64,000 nucleotides of DNA from Emticicia sp. 21SJ11W-3 (GTDB taxonomy: Bacteria > Bacteroidota > Bacteroidia > Cytophagales > Spirosomataceae), in contig NZ_CP092074.1 in assembly GCF_024138715.1 (NCBI RefSeq), positions 1,116,001 to 1,180,000 of the forward strand, written 5' to 3'. Positions 1 through 8,358 of this stretch are shown here, in pieces. Within the stretch, counting starts at the first letter, position 1; each line of letters starts with the position of its first letter. The position numbers were made by a program, and so were the translations under genes. The notes below the pieces were generated by a model. It had not been told where the DNA came from. It searched no databases and saw only the letters and a list, made by a program, of their open reading frames with translations.

Positions 1-891
1 GTTACCGGCCTCGGTATCTACCTGTCCTCTGAACGACACCCCGTTTATTTCTGCATTCAGTAAACCGCTATTCTGCTTCGATTCTACACCGAAACCCTCC
101 ATGCCCGGTAGTAATCCGGCCTTTAGGTTATCTTCCTGCACGTCAAGACCATATTTTATAAAAGAACCTTTGGTGCCATGCAGCACATATCTCGGGCCTT
201 CTTCCCGCACCAGCAGGCTCGATTTTAAGGTGACTTTCAGCTTGCCGTAGTCTAGCCTTATATCAAATGCGTCATCAATTTCAGAACCTTCTCTTTGCAC
301 ATAAGTTTCGCCCCAAACACTTTGCGGTTTGCCGAAAAGCGTAATGGTCTGGTCAATAATATGTGCGCCGAGGTCATATAAAATGCCATTGGCTGGGCTT
401 ACCACTTCTTTCCATCTTTTGGGGTTCAGCACAGGCTTGTAGCGGTCATAATGTGCTTCATAGCTAATCAATTCTCCTAAAACGCCGCTTTCGACCACCT
501 TTCGCACGGTTCTGAAGTCTCCATCAAAACGGCGGTTCTGAAACACACATACAATTTTGTTTTGTTTTCTGGCCAGTTCAATAATCTCCTCAGCCTCGGC
601 TGTGGTAGAAGTAAAAGGTTTCTCCACCAGAATGTGTTTGTTGGCCTGCAGGCTTTTCATGGCCAGCTCATAATGCGTTGAGCTGGGCGAGCAAATACTA
701 ACCAGCTCTATTTCATCATCAGCCAGCACTTCATCAATACTTCCGGCAACCTGTACCAACGGGAAGATGGCCTGTGGATTTTGACTATTGGTAACAACTG
801 TTTTTAGTCTGAAATTCGGGTTCGCTTCAAAGAAAGGGGCTTGCAGGTATCTTCCCGAAAGTCCGAAACCCACCAGTGCAACATTAATCAT
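1..891 (-). CDS. Gfo/Idh/MocA family oxidoreductase, 3' end cut by window edge
   Basis: NAD(P)-dependent oxidoreductase of the Gfo/Idh/MocA family, probably acting on a sugar or cyclitol; the substrate cannot be told. The 297 visible codons are open to the window edge with no stop, so the C-terminus lies outside. Visible are the N-terminal nucleotide-binding loop (residues about 5-17, GFGLSGR), the family EKP motif near residue 90 (HILVEKPF) and a YDLGAHIID motif near residue 175 that carries the usual catalytic Asp/His region. The start ATG gives a protein that begins immediately with the Rossmann strand, as is normal for cytosolic members. It follows thrC on the same strand, but a strong terminator lies between them, so it is probably a separate unit. 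Confidence 0.85.
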   Translation of the reverse strand, partial: MINVALVGFGLSGRYLQAPFFEANPNFRLKTVVTNSQNPQAIFPLVQVAGSIDEVLADDEIELVSICSPSSTHYELAMKSLQANKHILVEKPFTSTTAEAEEIIELARKQNKIVCVFQNRRFDGDFRTVRKVVESGVLGELISYEAHYDRYKPVLNPKRWKEVVSPANGILYDLGAHIIDQTITLFGKPQSVWGETYVQREGSEIDDAFDIRLDYGKLKVTLKSSLLVREEGPRYVLHGTKGSFIKYGLDVQEDNLKAGLLPGMEGFGVESKQNSGLLNAEINGVSFRGQVDTEAGN

Positions 892-936
892 ATTTATTTA
901 ATAAGAAAGGGTTTAATTGATGGGCTAAATTATAAA

Positions 937-970
937 AAATGCCTTGCTTTTGTATTACAGCAAGGCATTT
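937..970 (-). terminator. Rho-independent terminator after thrC
   Basis: Perfect 11-bp inverted repeat (AAATGCCTTGC / GCAAGGCATTT) around a 12-nt loop. On the minus strand the stem is followed by a run of T, so it would end thrC transcription before the next minus-strand gene. Confidence 0.8.
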
Positions 971-989
971 TTACAGATATCTTTTCGGG

Positions 990-2309
990 TCAGCTCAAAG
1001 AAAATGCTTCTATCAGCTTTTGTTTAAACGCTTCGTAATCTGTGCTTATTTTGTCTGCCTGTTTCTCTTTACCCAGTAAAGCCGAGAGCCTATCAGGAAT
1101 TGGCTGAGAACCAATTACCTCTTCAACCACATCCAGAAACTTGGCATAATGCGCTGTAGACAGGAAAATGCCTGAAACTGACTCAGAAAGATGGCTGGTA
1201 TACGCTTTCAAACCCAAATAAGCTACAGCGGTATGTGGGCATATCACATAATTGTTGCGCTCGTACACCAGGCGCATAGCATCTTTGGTTTCTGTATCTG
1301 AGTAGAAATAGCCTGTCAGCATATTTTTCATTTGCTCAAGGTCGTTATTAAACAATGCCAGCATCCTCGGAAAATTACTCGGGTTACCAACGTCCATGGC
1401 ATTTGAGATAGTAGACAATGACGGGCTTATGGGTTGATAAACACCCGTGTTGAGGTACTGAGGCACTACATTATTTACATTAGTGGCAGCAATAAACTGT
1501 TTTACTGGTAAACCCATTCGCCAGGCAATAATACCTGCACTTAAATTACCAAAATTGCCGCTTGGCACTGAAATAACAATTTCTTTGTTTTGGCCTTTCT
1601 TTTTTAACTGAGCATAGGCATTAACGTAATAAAACGCCTGCGGTATTAATCTGGCAATGTTTATAGAATTGGCAGATGCCAGAGAAAACCGGGCTGTCAG
1701 TTCAGCATCAAGAAATGCCTGTTTTACCAGTTTCTGGCAGTCATCAAAAGTACCGTTCACTTCAAGCGCTTTTACATTTTCACCAAGGGCGGTCAGCTGT
1801 TTTTCCTGAATGTCGCTGACTTTGCCACTTGGATATAAAATGGTAACATCAATATTAGGGGTCCGATAAAACCCTTGTGCCACGGCACCGCCGGTGTCGC
1901 CTGATGTGGCTACCAGAATATGTATCTGTTTTTCTGATTTCTGTAAGAAATAAGACATCAAAGCAGCCATGAAACGCGCCCCAAAGTCTTTAAAAGCCAT
2001 AGACGGCCCATGAAACAACTCAAGGCAATAGGTGTTATCTTCCACCTCAACCAATGGTGCCGGAAAATCAATGGCTTTGTTTATTAATTCTTTTAAATCA
2101 TAAGCAGGCACATCCTCACCGATCAGGGCATGAGCAATAGCAAATGCAATTTCCTGAAGGCTCTTGTTTTCAATGGTGTCCCAGAAAGCCTGAGGAAGTT
2201 TAGGGATATCAGTAGGCATATACAAACCATTATCAGGTGGCAGTCCTCTGAAAATGGCTTCTTCCAAGTTTACATCAGGGCTCTCGTTTTTGGTACTGTA
2301 TAACTGCAT
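990..2309 (-). CDS. thrC: Threonine synthase
   Basis: PLP enzyme that converts O-phospho-L-homoserine to threonine, the last step of threonine synthesis, in the cytosol. The 439-residue length is normal for the family. The motif GPSMAFKDFG at about residues 101-110 holds the PLP-binding lysine (K107), and SGDTGGAV at about 136-143 is the phosphate/PLP-binding loop. The N-terminus (EEAIFRGLPPDNGLYMP) is typical of bacterial ThrC. No homoserine kinase or homoserine dehydrogenase gene is beside it here. Upstream there is a 159-nt gap to carA containing a hairpin, a TAnnTTTG box and a possible 18-codon leader ORF, so it probably has its own promoter. Confidence 0.97.
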   Translation of the reverse strand: MQLYSTKNESPDVNLEEAIFRGLPPDNGLYMPTDIPKLPQAFWDTIENKSLQEIAFAIAHALIGEDVPAYDLKELINKAIDFPAPLVEVEDNTYCLELFHGPSMAFKDFGARFMAALMSYFLQKSEKQIHILVATSGDTGGAVAQGFYRTPNIDVTILYPSGKVSDIQEKQLTALGENVKALEVNGTFDDCQKLVKQAFLDAELTARFSLASANSINIARLIPQAFYYVNAYAQLKKKGQNKEIVISVPSGNFGNLSAGIIAWRMGLPVKQFIAATNVNNVVPQYLNTGVYQPISPSLSTISNAMDVGNPSNFPRMLALFNNDLEQMKNMLTGYFYSDTETKDAMRLVYERNNYVICPHTAVAYLGLKAYTSHLSESVSGIFLSTAHYAKFLDVVEEVIGSQPIPDRLSALLGKEKQADKISTDYEAFKQKLIEAFSLS

Positions 2310-2329
2310 AAGAATTTCTAAAAATAAAT

Positions 2330-2386
2330 TTAAACAGGTTTCGGGTAGGCGCAGCGCGTGTGCAATACGCCATTTTGTTGGTTCAT
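2330..2386 (-). CDS. Possible 18-codon leader ORF upstream of thrC
   Basis: A short ORF starts with ATG after a purine-rich GGGGAG stretch (an unusually good Shine-Dalgarno for this lineage) and ends 20 nt before thrC. The peptide is MNQQNGVLHTRCAYPKPV. It has only one Thr and no Ile, so it is not a classical threonine-attenuator peptide. The DNA is rich in GC palindromes, so it may be an RNA structure rather than a gene. Very tentative. Confidence 0.2.
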   Translation of the reverse strand: MNQQNGVLHTRCAYPKPV

Positions 2387-2399
2387 AGCTCCCCTTTTA

Positions 2400-2407
2400 C
2401 AAATATA
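2400..2407 (-). promoter_or_regulatory. Possible -7 box (TATATTTG) for thrC
   Basis: On the minus strand this reads TATATTTG, matching the Bacteroidetes -7 consensus TAnnTTTG. It lies about 90 nt upstream of thrC and just before the leader ORF. No well-spaced -33 TTG is seen, because that position falls in the hairpin. Confidence 0.35.
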
Positions 2408-2431
2408 GGACGATTTACAAAACCGTCCTAT
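2405..2431 (-). terminator. Hairpin between carA and thrC, possible carA terminator
   Basis: Perfect 8-bp stem ATAGGACG / CGTCCTAT with an 11-nt loop, 38 nt after the carA stop on the minus strand. The downstream tract is only moderately T-rich, so it may be a weak terminator or an operator overlapping the thrC promoter. Confidence 0.4.
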
Positions 2432-2468
2432 TGAATTAGGGTATCGAAAATTATACTGCCTATGCCAG

Positions 2469-3572
2469 TTATTTCTGAAGCATTTGCACAAAATTATCGA
2501 AAAGATATCTTGAATCATGCGGACCCGGTGAGGCTTCTGGGTGGTATTGTACCGAGAAAGCAGGCTTATCTTTGCGACGGATACCTTCAATGGTCTGGTC
2601 GTTCAGGTTCACGTGGGTCAGTTCTATATTTTCGTTATTGGTAACCTGGTCTGGTTTTACCGCAAAACCATGGTTCTGAGACGTAACTTCACAATAGCCT
2701 GTTAACAGGTTTTTAACCGGATGGTTCAGGCCGCGATGTCCATTCTTCATCTTGTAAGTTTCAATACCGCTGGCCAAGGCTAATAACTGATGCCCCAGGC
2801 AGATACCAAAAACAGGTTTGCCGGTGTCAACTACGTCTTTGATGGTTTCTACTGCATAAGGCATTGCGGCTGGGTCGCCGGGGCCGTTTGAGAGAAAGAA
2901 GCCGTCAGGATTAAAGGCCTGAATTTCTTCGAAACTCGATTTAGCGTTGAAAACCTTACAATAGCAGTCTCTTGATGTAAAGTTTTTTAGGATACTCTTC
3001 TTTACGCCAAAGTCTAGCACGGCAACTTTATATTTGGCATCTTCTTCGCCCATGGTGTAGGGCTCTGGTGTACTTACAACAGACGAAAGCTCGAGGCCTT
3101 CCATTGACGGGCATTTCTTCAACTCAATCATCAGTTCCTGAGGATCAAGAATTTCAGAAGAAATGATACAGTTCATCACACCTGCATTGCGGATGTGCCT
3201 AACAATCTGACGGGTGTCAACATCACAAATACCAACAATACCTGCGCGTTCGAAGTATTCCTGTAGCGAAAAATTGGCAGTGGTACGCGAGTAATAGTGG
3301 TTTGCGTAGGCATTACACACCATACCACTGATTGTTACACTCTTTGATTCCTCTTCATCGTCAAGCACTACGCCGTAGTTGCCGATATGAGAGGTGGTGT
3401 TTACAATGATTTGTCCGAAATACGAAGGGTCTGTATAAATTTCCTGATAGCCGGTCATACCGGTATTAAAACAGATTTCGCCAGCCGAAGTACCAATTTT
3501 ACCAAGAGCTTTACCTTTGAAAACAGTGCCATCTTCTAGAAGTAGAATGGCGTCAGAAGGTGTATGAGTCAT
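2469..3572 (-). CDS. carA: Carbamoyl-phosphate synthase small subunit
   Basis: Glutamine amidotransferase subunit of carbamoyl-phosphate synthase; it supplies ammonia to CarB for arginine and pyrimidine synthesis. The 367 residues match the family. The N-terminal CPSase small-chain domain covers about 1-150. The class I glutaminase domain follows, with the nucleophile C258 in GICLGHQ and the His/Glu pair H344/E346 in QYHPEASPGPHDS. carB is not in this window, so the two subunits are probably encoded apart. A promoter-like pair TTTG-N17-TACCTTTG lies about 90 nt upstream. Confidence 0.97.
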   Translation of the reverse strand: MTHTPSDAILLLEDGTVFKGKALGKIGTSAGEICFNTGMTGYQEIYTDPSYFGQIIVNTTSHIGNYGVVLDDEEESKSVTISGMVCNAYANHYYSRTTANFSLQEYFERAGIVGICDVDTRQIVRHIRNAGVMNCIISSEILDPQELMIELKKCPSMEGLELSSVVSTPEPYTMGEEDAKYKVAVLDFGVKKSILKNFTSRDCYCKVFNAKSSFEEIQAFNPDGFFLSNGPGDPAAMPYAVETIKDVVDTGKPVFGICLGHQLLALASGIETYKMKNGHRGLNHPVKNLLTGYCEVTSQNHGFAVKPDQVTNNENIELTHVNLNDQTIEGIRRKDKPAFSVQYHPEASPGPHDSRYLFDNFVQMLQK

Positions 3573-3663
3573 TGAAAGAAGAATGAATGTTTTCCGATTA
3601 ATTTACAAAAATCTGCTTGAATGGGTGCCATCAGGCATTCGTTTCAAGTTCAGTATCGGAGAA

Positions 3664-3692
3664 CAAAGGTATAAAAAAAACACATACGCAAA
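3664..3692 (-). promoter_or_regulatory. Bacteroidetes-type promoter for carA
   Basis: Minus strand shows TTTG, 17 nt spacer, then TACCTTTG, matching the -33 TTG / -7 TAnnTTTG pattern of Bacteroidetes primary sigma factor. It would give a leader of about 85 nt before the carA start. Confidence 0.5.
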
Positions 3693-3771
3693 GAATAAAC
3701 CTGTTACAGTAGGTGTCTTTTCTTTCTTAAGTGCAATAATACTTAAGTATAATTATATTAAAAGCGTATTT

Positions 3772-3801
3772 AAGAAAGATTAAGGTCATTTAATCTTTCT
3801 T
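3772..3801 (-). terminator. AT-rich hairpin overlapping the end of the next gene
   Basis: Perfect 12-bp stem (AAGAAAGATTAA / TTAATCTTTCTT) with a 6-nt loop that includes the stop codon and last codons of the minus-strand gene. It could act as its terminator, though the stem is AT-rich. Confidence 0.4.
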
Positions 3802-4506
3802 TTTCAGATTATCTCTGAAATACTGATCGCGGGTTACGTTGTCACGTGGGGCCGCATCTGCTCCTGCTTTCCAGGATTTATCTTTCCAAGCACCGCTTTT
3901 GATTGATTTTACGAAATTAGCCCATGAAAATGGGTTCAGAAGAGGATTTGTAGTTACGGACCCCCGGTTTTCTATCTGCCGTAAGAACTGGTTGTTGGCA
4001 TATTTATAATTGTCGGTGGCTGTCATACCATGTACGGCCGCCATTTTGGCTATATTTTCGGCACTGTAAGTTTCGCGCAGTATTTGTCTTTCGCGCTCAT
4101 CAGGCAACTTCATATCAACCAGCGCCTGTTTAAATTCTTCTTCAGTGTTGAAAGGATAAACTTTAACTTCTTTTAACAATTTCGAGTCTACCTGCAACTC
4201 AACAAATACCGAATAGTCAACGTCTGTCTTGCGTGGAATCACATGGTACTGTTTCTTGAAACCCAGATAACTGAATACCACGGTGTCGCCCGGAAATACC
4301 GATAAGGCAAAGTAACCCTTACCATTTGATAGCGTACCTCTGCCAGCCTGTGGGATGGTAATATAAGCGCCTGGCAAAGCTTCTTTTGTTTGCCCGTCTA
4401 TCACAACCCCTGAAAAAGTAACATATTTTATTTCGCCTTGAGCAAGAGATAAATAGCTGATTGTCAAGCAAATAAATGTAAGTAAATATGTAAGATTTCT
4501 TTTCAT
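3790..4506 (-). CDS. Secreted carboxypeptidase-regulatory-like domain protein
   Basis: Exported protein of unknown job. A start at the internal Met gives a clean signal peptide (MKRNLTYLLTFICLTISYLS then LAQ cleavage region), so that start is preferred over one 66 nt upstream. The segment FSGVVIDGQTKEALPGAYI begins a CarboxypepD_reg-like Ig-fold domain (about residues 30-110) of the kind found at the N-terminus of TonB-dependent receptors, including the typical GTLSNGKGYFAL turn. There is no TonB plug or barrel behind it. The C-terminal half is charged, with no recognised domain. It lies just downstream of cdsA (69 nt between stop and start). Confidence 0.7.
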   Translation of the reverse strand: MKRNLTYLLTFICLTISYLSLAQGEIKYVTFSGVVIDGQTKEALPGAYITIPQAGRGTLSNGKGYFALSVFPGDTVVFSYLGFKKQYHVIPRKTDVDYSVFVELQVDSKLLKEVKVYPFNTEEEFKQALVDMKLPDERERQILRETYSAENIAKMAAVHGMTATDNYKYANNQFLRQIENRGSVTTNPLLNPFSWANFVKSIKSGAWKDKSWKAGADAAPRDNVTRDQYFRDNLKKKD

Positions 4507-4575
4507 CGTATATTCCGTAAGGGTATGGTCTTCAAAGGTGCAGTAAATTTTAATAACCGGTGCACTCAGCATTGA

Positions 4576-5409
4576 TTAACCAAAAATCTTTAAAAATGTT
4601 AAAATAAAAGGCATTGAAAGCAACAGGCCGTCAAATCTGTCCAGAAATCCCCCATGACCCGGTATCAAACTGCCAGAATCTTTGATAGCAATACTACGTT
4701 TAAATAATGATTCTACCAAATCGCCAAGGGTGCCGGTTACTGAAATTATAACAGCTACTGCGTACCATTGCCAGGGAGAAACGCAGTCGAAATACTTTGT
4801 TAAAATAAACGCTATCAATAGGGCTAATATTGCGCCTCCGAAGAAGCCCTCCCAGGTCTTTTTAGGAGAGACCCGTTCAAACAATTTACGTTTGCCCAGA
4901 AAACGCCCGGCAAAATAAGCGCCGGTGTCGCTTCCCCATAGTATAAACAAGCACCCCAGCAACAGCGTAGGTTCGTATCCGCTGTCGGTAAGAACCATTT
5001 CATTTATCAATGCAAACGGAACGGCCACATATAAAATACCAAGAAAAGTGTAGCCAAGGTTGGCAAAAGGTTTTGTATCCTTCTTTTTATAAAGCTTAAT
5101 AAAAAACGTGACCGTTAATAATGGCACTATCAGATAGTAATACTTGAAAGGGAGAAAATCTTTTTCAATAAGAAATGTTAAAGCGTTTAGTATTACGCCG
5201 CAGAAAGTACCGTAAAAAGTAAGCGGCAGGTTAGAGTCAAGCTTTAATAGTTTATAAAACTCAATTTGTGTAAGCACACTGATAACCAGAAACAGAACCC
5301 AGAATGTCCATTCATTGTAGAGTACTCCGGTTAAAATAATTGATACCCCGACAACAGCAGCAATGATTCGTTGGTTTAGGTTAGATAGTTGGTTTAGTTT
5401 CCTCGTCAT
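4576..5409 (-). CDS. cdsA: Phosphatidate cytidylyltransferase (CDP-diglyceride synthase)
   Basis: Inner-membrane enzyme making CDP-diacylglycerol from phosphatidate and CTP, the branch point of phospholipid synthesis. The full CDS signature is present near the C-terminus (residues about 234-260: SLFKR, KDSGSLIPGHGG, DRFD). Multiple hydrophobic segments run along the chain, and the length of about 277 residues is normal. I use the second Met (MTRKLNQ) as start. One 18 nt upstream is also possible; either overlaps the end of the upstream DUF2007 gene, so the two are probably translationally coupled. Confidence 0.95.
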   Translation of the reverse strand: MTRKLNQLSNLNQRIIAAVVGVSIILTGVLYNEWTFWVLFLVISVLTQIEFYKLLKLDSNLPLTFYGTFCGVILNALTFLIEKDFLPFKYYYLIVPLLTVTFFIKLYKKKDTKPFANLGYTFLGILYVAVPFALINEMVLTDSGYEPTLLLGCLFILWGSDTGAYFAGRFLGKRKLFERVSPKKTWEGFFGGAILALLIAFILTKYFDCVSPWQWYAVAVIISVTGTLGDLVESLFKRSIAIKDSGSLIPGHGGFLDRFDGLLLSMPFILTFLKIFG

Positions 5410-5608
5410 TTTGGTTGAATATATCAATAATCTCTTTCGCGGCTTCTTCCTGGTAGTCCTGCACGTGCACTTCGCACCAGCCCAGCAGGTAGCTTCTGTC
5501 TTTCTTATTTAAAACTACAGCGGCAATTTCTTTATTCAGCAACTCATTCTTTAGCATTTCGGCTCTGTACACATTCGGAGACTCAAAAACCTTTATCCAA
5601 TTAGCCAT
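5381..5608 (-). CDS. DUF2007 domain small protein
   Basis: 75-residue cytosolic protein. The opening WIKVFESPNVYRAEMLKNEL and the later YLLGWCEVHVQ match the DUF2007 (putative signal-transducing) family, a short alpha/beta fold often encoded before cdsA in Bacteroidetes. Its function is not known; the family is sometimes suspected of PII-like regulation, but nothing here shows it. The last codons overlap the start of cdsA, which suggests co-translation. Confidence 0.75.
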   Translation of the reverse strand: MANWIKVFESPNVYRAEMLKNELLNKEIAAVVLNKKDRSYLLGWCEVHVQDYQEEAAKEIIDIFNQNDEETKPTI

Positions 5609-5727
5609 AGTTTCGTTTTAATATTTTACCAAATATAATGGTAATTTCTATAAAACAGTATTTTTAAACAGTTTTCATAGCATTTTAATCTGCATTAGCT
5701 ATCCAGATTATAACTGAGTTTATCATG

Positions 5728-6807
5728 TCAGGCCAGCGTTTTACGCATTAATCTCAGCCAGTTTTTATGAAATACATTCTCAATATCACTCTGTTGGTAG
5801 CCTCTTTTAGCCAGCAGATGTTTGTAATGTTGCAGGTCGGCAATGGTATCGAGGTCATAAGGCGATTGCTCAGTGCCAAATGTGCCGTCCAAATCGCTGC
5901 CAATGGCAATGTGAAGGCTGTTACCGGTTATCTGGCAAATATGGTCGAAGTGGTCAATCAGTACTTCAAGGTTGGCGCCCACTTCACGCGGGTTTATCTG
6001 TCTCTGAATCAGGTTCGGTTTCAGCATCCATACGTCCAGGCACCCGCCAATTACAGCATCTCTTTCTACTAGGCGTTTAATCTGCTCATCGTTCAACTGG
6101 CGTTGATGTGGCACCAACGTGCGGCAATTATGGTGGCTTGCCCATACCTGCCCCTGAAACAAATCCAGCGCTTCGTCAAAGCCTTCATCCGTCAGGTGGG
6201 TGGCATCCAGCACCATACCCAGTTTATCCATTTCTTTTACCAGTTCCCGGCCAGCTTTTGTGAGGCCGCCTGTCATACCTGTGCCTGGCGCATATCTGCC
6301 CGGGCCGTAGTGTGCGGGGCCTATGGCTCTAAGGCCATAACTGTAGGCTTTTTCAAGGTAGGATAAATTAACTAAAGAATCGGCACCCTCCAGGCTAAGA
6401 ATAAACCCGACGGGTTTTGTGAAGTCATCAATGGCAGGGTTTTCCCATAAAGCAATATGATTATCCAATTGTGCGCTTGTCGTAATCTGAACCATTTCTC
6501 CGGCTTCAACCATTGCCTGGTACCATGCCAGTTGCGCTTGTGTCATGGCCCATGCCTGATGCGGCGAGTTCCAGCCCGAACCTGGCATACTGCCGTTGTT
6601 TTCACTGAATCTGGCCAATTGCGTAGCTACTATAATGGCTATTTTACCCTTACGCAGCTCAGGCAATGAAACCACCCCTTTTCCACGGTCAATCTTGTCG
6701 GTCATGGTTTGTTCCATCATCCTGATTTCCCCAACTGTCCGCCGGTAATCACGGTTCCATTCTATGGCGTTCATGGCAATGTCCAGATGCGCATCAATTA
6801 TTATCAT
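5728..6807 (-). CDS. Membrane-dipeptidase-like metallopeptidase (family M19)
   Basis: Zinc dipeptidase of the renal-dipeptidase family (amidohydrolase fold) that cleaves dipeptides, often with D-residues. Expected metal ligands are visible: H7 and D9 (AHLD), E140 (SLEGAD), H204 (DATHL) and H225 (WASHHNCR). The late motif AIGSDLDG is also typical. The length of 359 is usual. There is no signal peptide, so a cytosolic place is likely, unlike the mammalian enzyme. The gene ends 119 nt before the DUF2007 gene and follows a GNAT gene with a 30-nt gap, so these may form a loose operon. Confidence 0.9.
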   Translation of the reverse strand: MIIIDAHLDIAMNAIEWNRDYRRTVGEIRMMEQTMTDKIDRGKGVVSLPELRKGKIAIIVATQLARFSENNGSMPGSGWNSPHQAWAMTQAQLAWYQAMVEAGEMVQITTSAQLDNHIALWENPAIDDFTKPVGFILSLEGADSLVNLSYLEKAYSYGLRAIGPAHYGPGRYAPGTGMTGGLTKAGRELVKEMDKLGMVLDATHLTDEGFDEALDLFQGQVWASHHNCRTLVPHQRQLNDEQIKRLVERDAVIGGCLDVWMLKPNLIQRQINPREVGANLEVLIDHFDHICQITGNSLHIAIGSDLDGTFGTEQSPYDLDTIADLQHYKHLLAKRGYQQSDIENVFHKNWLRLMRKTLA

Positions 6808-6837
6808 ATTCTGTTTAACAGGCGGTAAATTGTTTTA

Positions 6838-7308
6838 TTATTCAAGCCTTAGTTCCATTTCGTCACTAGTTGCCTTGAAACCGTATTTTTCATAAATGGG
6901 TCTTCCTTCTTCTGACGCGTGCAATTGAATACGTTTGTAGCCAAGGTTTTTGGCTTCTTCCACAATACGGCTGAAAATCTCTTTGCCTAGTCCTTTTTTT
7001 CGCCAGTGGGGCAATGTATAAACATTCAGTATGTAAGCAACTCTGCCATCGGGCAACGAAAAACCCGGAAAGATTCTGAAAAAGCACAGGCCACTGGTAC
7101 AAACAATTTTCCCATCTGCTTCGGCCAGCCAGACCACAATTTCACCGCTTCCGAGATGTAAATGAAAATAATCTTCAAGCGTCTGCCTTAGCCCTTCCTC
7201 ATCGGTCTGGTGCGTTTCATTGCTTTGCACTTCTTTCAGAAACTGAACCCTTAACCTTGCCAGCTCTTTTACATCAGCAAGGGTAGCTTTTCGATACGAA
7301 ATAGTCAT
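6838..7308 (-). CDS. GNAT family N-acetyltransferase
   Basis: Cytosolic acetyl-CoA-dependent acetyltransferase of unknown substrate, 156 residues. The acetyl-CoA-binding motif A appears as VYTLPHWRKKGLGKEIF (R/Q-x-x-G-x-G/A type), followed by HASEEGRPIYEKYGF, the usual motif B with the Tyr that often acts as general acid. It is only 15 nt from the upstream nucleotidyltransferase gene on the same strand, so the two are likely co-transcribed. Confidence 0.88.
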   Translation of the reverse strand: MTISYRKATLADVKELARLRVQFLKEVQSNETHQTDEEGLRQTLEDYFHLHLGSGEIVVWLAEADGKIVCTSGLCFFRIFPGFSLPDGRVAYILNVYTLPHWRKKGLGKEIFSRIVEEAKNLGYKRIQLHASEEGRPIYEKYGFKATSDEMELRLE

Positions 7309-7323
7309 CAGATGAGACGTTTA

Positions 7324-8223
7324 TTAATCTACAACAGGATATTTGCCCTGGTCGGCCAGTTTCTGCAATGCTTCGGTAACAGTTGGTTTATCTTCCGGAT
7401 AAGTAACACCAAACCATTCAGACTCATTAGAGAAAACCTTACATTTCCCCAGCCCGTTCTGAATCAGGTAGGTCATTACGGTTGGTATATAAAACTCTGC
7501 TTTGGGCGAGTGTAGGTTTTTTATAGCGTAGTCTTTGAACATTTCGTTGATAACCGAAAAAACACCGGGCATAAAACCCCAGAAGTTCATAGAAACTATG
7601 GTGTTATCATCCAGCTTGGTCAGTTCATCTTTTTCTTCAAAAACAATCTGGCCATCTGCCTGACGGTAAATCTTCGTTCGCTCGGTAACAACTTCCAGAA
7701 ATCCGTCGGCATCCAGTTCACAAACTCCGCGTGACACTGAACCGTTTTCAGACAATGTATTCTTTATCTGGTAACCTACCATAGCGTGGCGGGTTTCTTC
7801 TTTATTGGTTGAGAGGAAATCAGCCATGATCTTGAATCCTTCGTATCCGTAAAAATCATCGGCATTGATAACGGCGAAAGGCGTGTTGGTTTGCTCCCAG
7901 GCGCATAATACGGCATGGCCAGTACCCCAGGGTTTGGTGCGCTCAACAGTGCCCAGCTCGGCAGGCACATAGCTTTGAACGCTCTGAATGGCAAAATCGT
8001 AATCGATTTTTCCTTCCAGCTTCGGGCCGAATATTTCCTCGAAATCTGCTTTAAGTTCTTCTCTGATAATAAACACTATTTTGCCGAACCCGGCTTTGAT
8101 AGCGTCATATATTGAATAATCTATAATAGTTTCGCCGTTAGGGCCAAACTTATCTAATTGTTTCACACCTCCGTAGCGGCTACCCATACCCGCCGCCAAA
8201 ATCAGTAAAGTTGGTTTCAACAT
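7324..8223 (-). CDS. Sugar-nucleotidyltransferase-like protein (NTP_transferase fold)
   Basis: Cytosolic protein with the glucose-1-phosphate nucleotidyltransferase fold. The nucleotide-binding signature LILAAGMGSRYGGVKQLDKF is at the N-terminus (residues about 6-25), with NADDFYG as the likely Mg-binding Asp motif. GWGTGHAV-like (KPWGTGHAV) and ENGSVSRG motifs also fit. The best start is the Met before LKPTLLILAAG; an alternative lies 18 nt upstream. The exact sugar is unknown: similar Bacteroidetes proteins are annotated only as nucleotidyltransferases. A TACTTTTG box (8252-8259) lies about 30 nt upstream on the same strand. Confidence 0.85.
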   Translation of the reverse strand: MLKPTLLILAAGMGSRYGGVKQLDKFGPNGETIIDYSIYDAIKAGFGKIVFIIREELKADFEEIFGPKLEGKIDYDFAIQSVQSYVPAELGTVERTKPWGTGHAVLCAWEQTNTPFAVINADDFYGYEGFKIMADFLSTNKEETRHAMVGYQIKNTLSENGSVSRGVCELDADGFLEVVTERTKIYRQADGQIVFEEKDELTKLDDNTIVSMNFWGFMPGVFSVINEMFKDYAIKNLHSPKAEFYIPTVMTYLIQNGLGKCKVFSNESEWFGVTYPEDKPTVTEALQKLADQGKYPVVD

Positions 8224-8302
8224 AAAAAGCTTTGGTTTCATTATTTCTCAACAAAAGTACAAAACTGTTTCATTAGTGCTTAAAAAGTTTTTCCGATTTT
8301 AA

Positions 8303-8334
8303 TTGTATAAAATACAATTAATCGGCTAGATTTG
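8303..8334 (+). promoter_or_regulatory. Bacteroidetes-type promoter for the DUF1080 gene
   Basis: TTG, 21-nt spacer, then TAGATTTG: a good -33/-7 pair, ending 24 nt before the start codon of the plus-strand gene. Confidence 0.5.
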
Positions 8335-8358
8335 TAGAAAACTCTAACAGATTCAACT

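Noticed and set aside
2330-2386. Threonine attenuator peptide
   Set aside because: Only one Thr and no Ile codons; kept only as a weak leader ORF.
3583-3783. 66-codon plus-strand ORF upstream of carA
   Set aside because: No family features, low-complexity AT-rich coding and it overlaps the carA promoter-like pair; taken as chance ORF.
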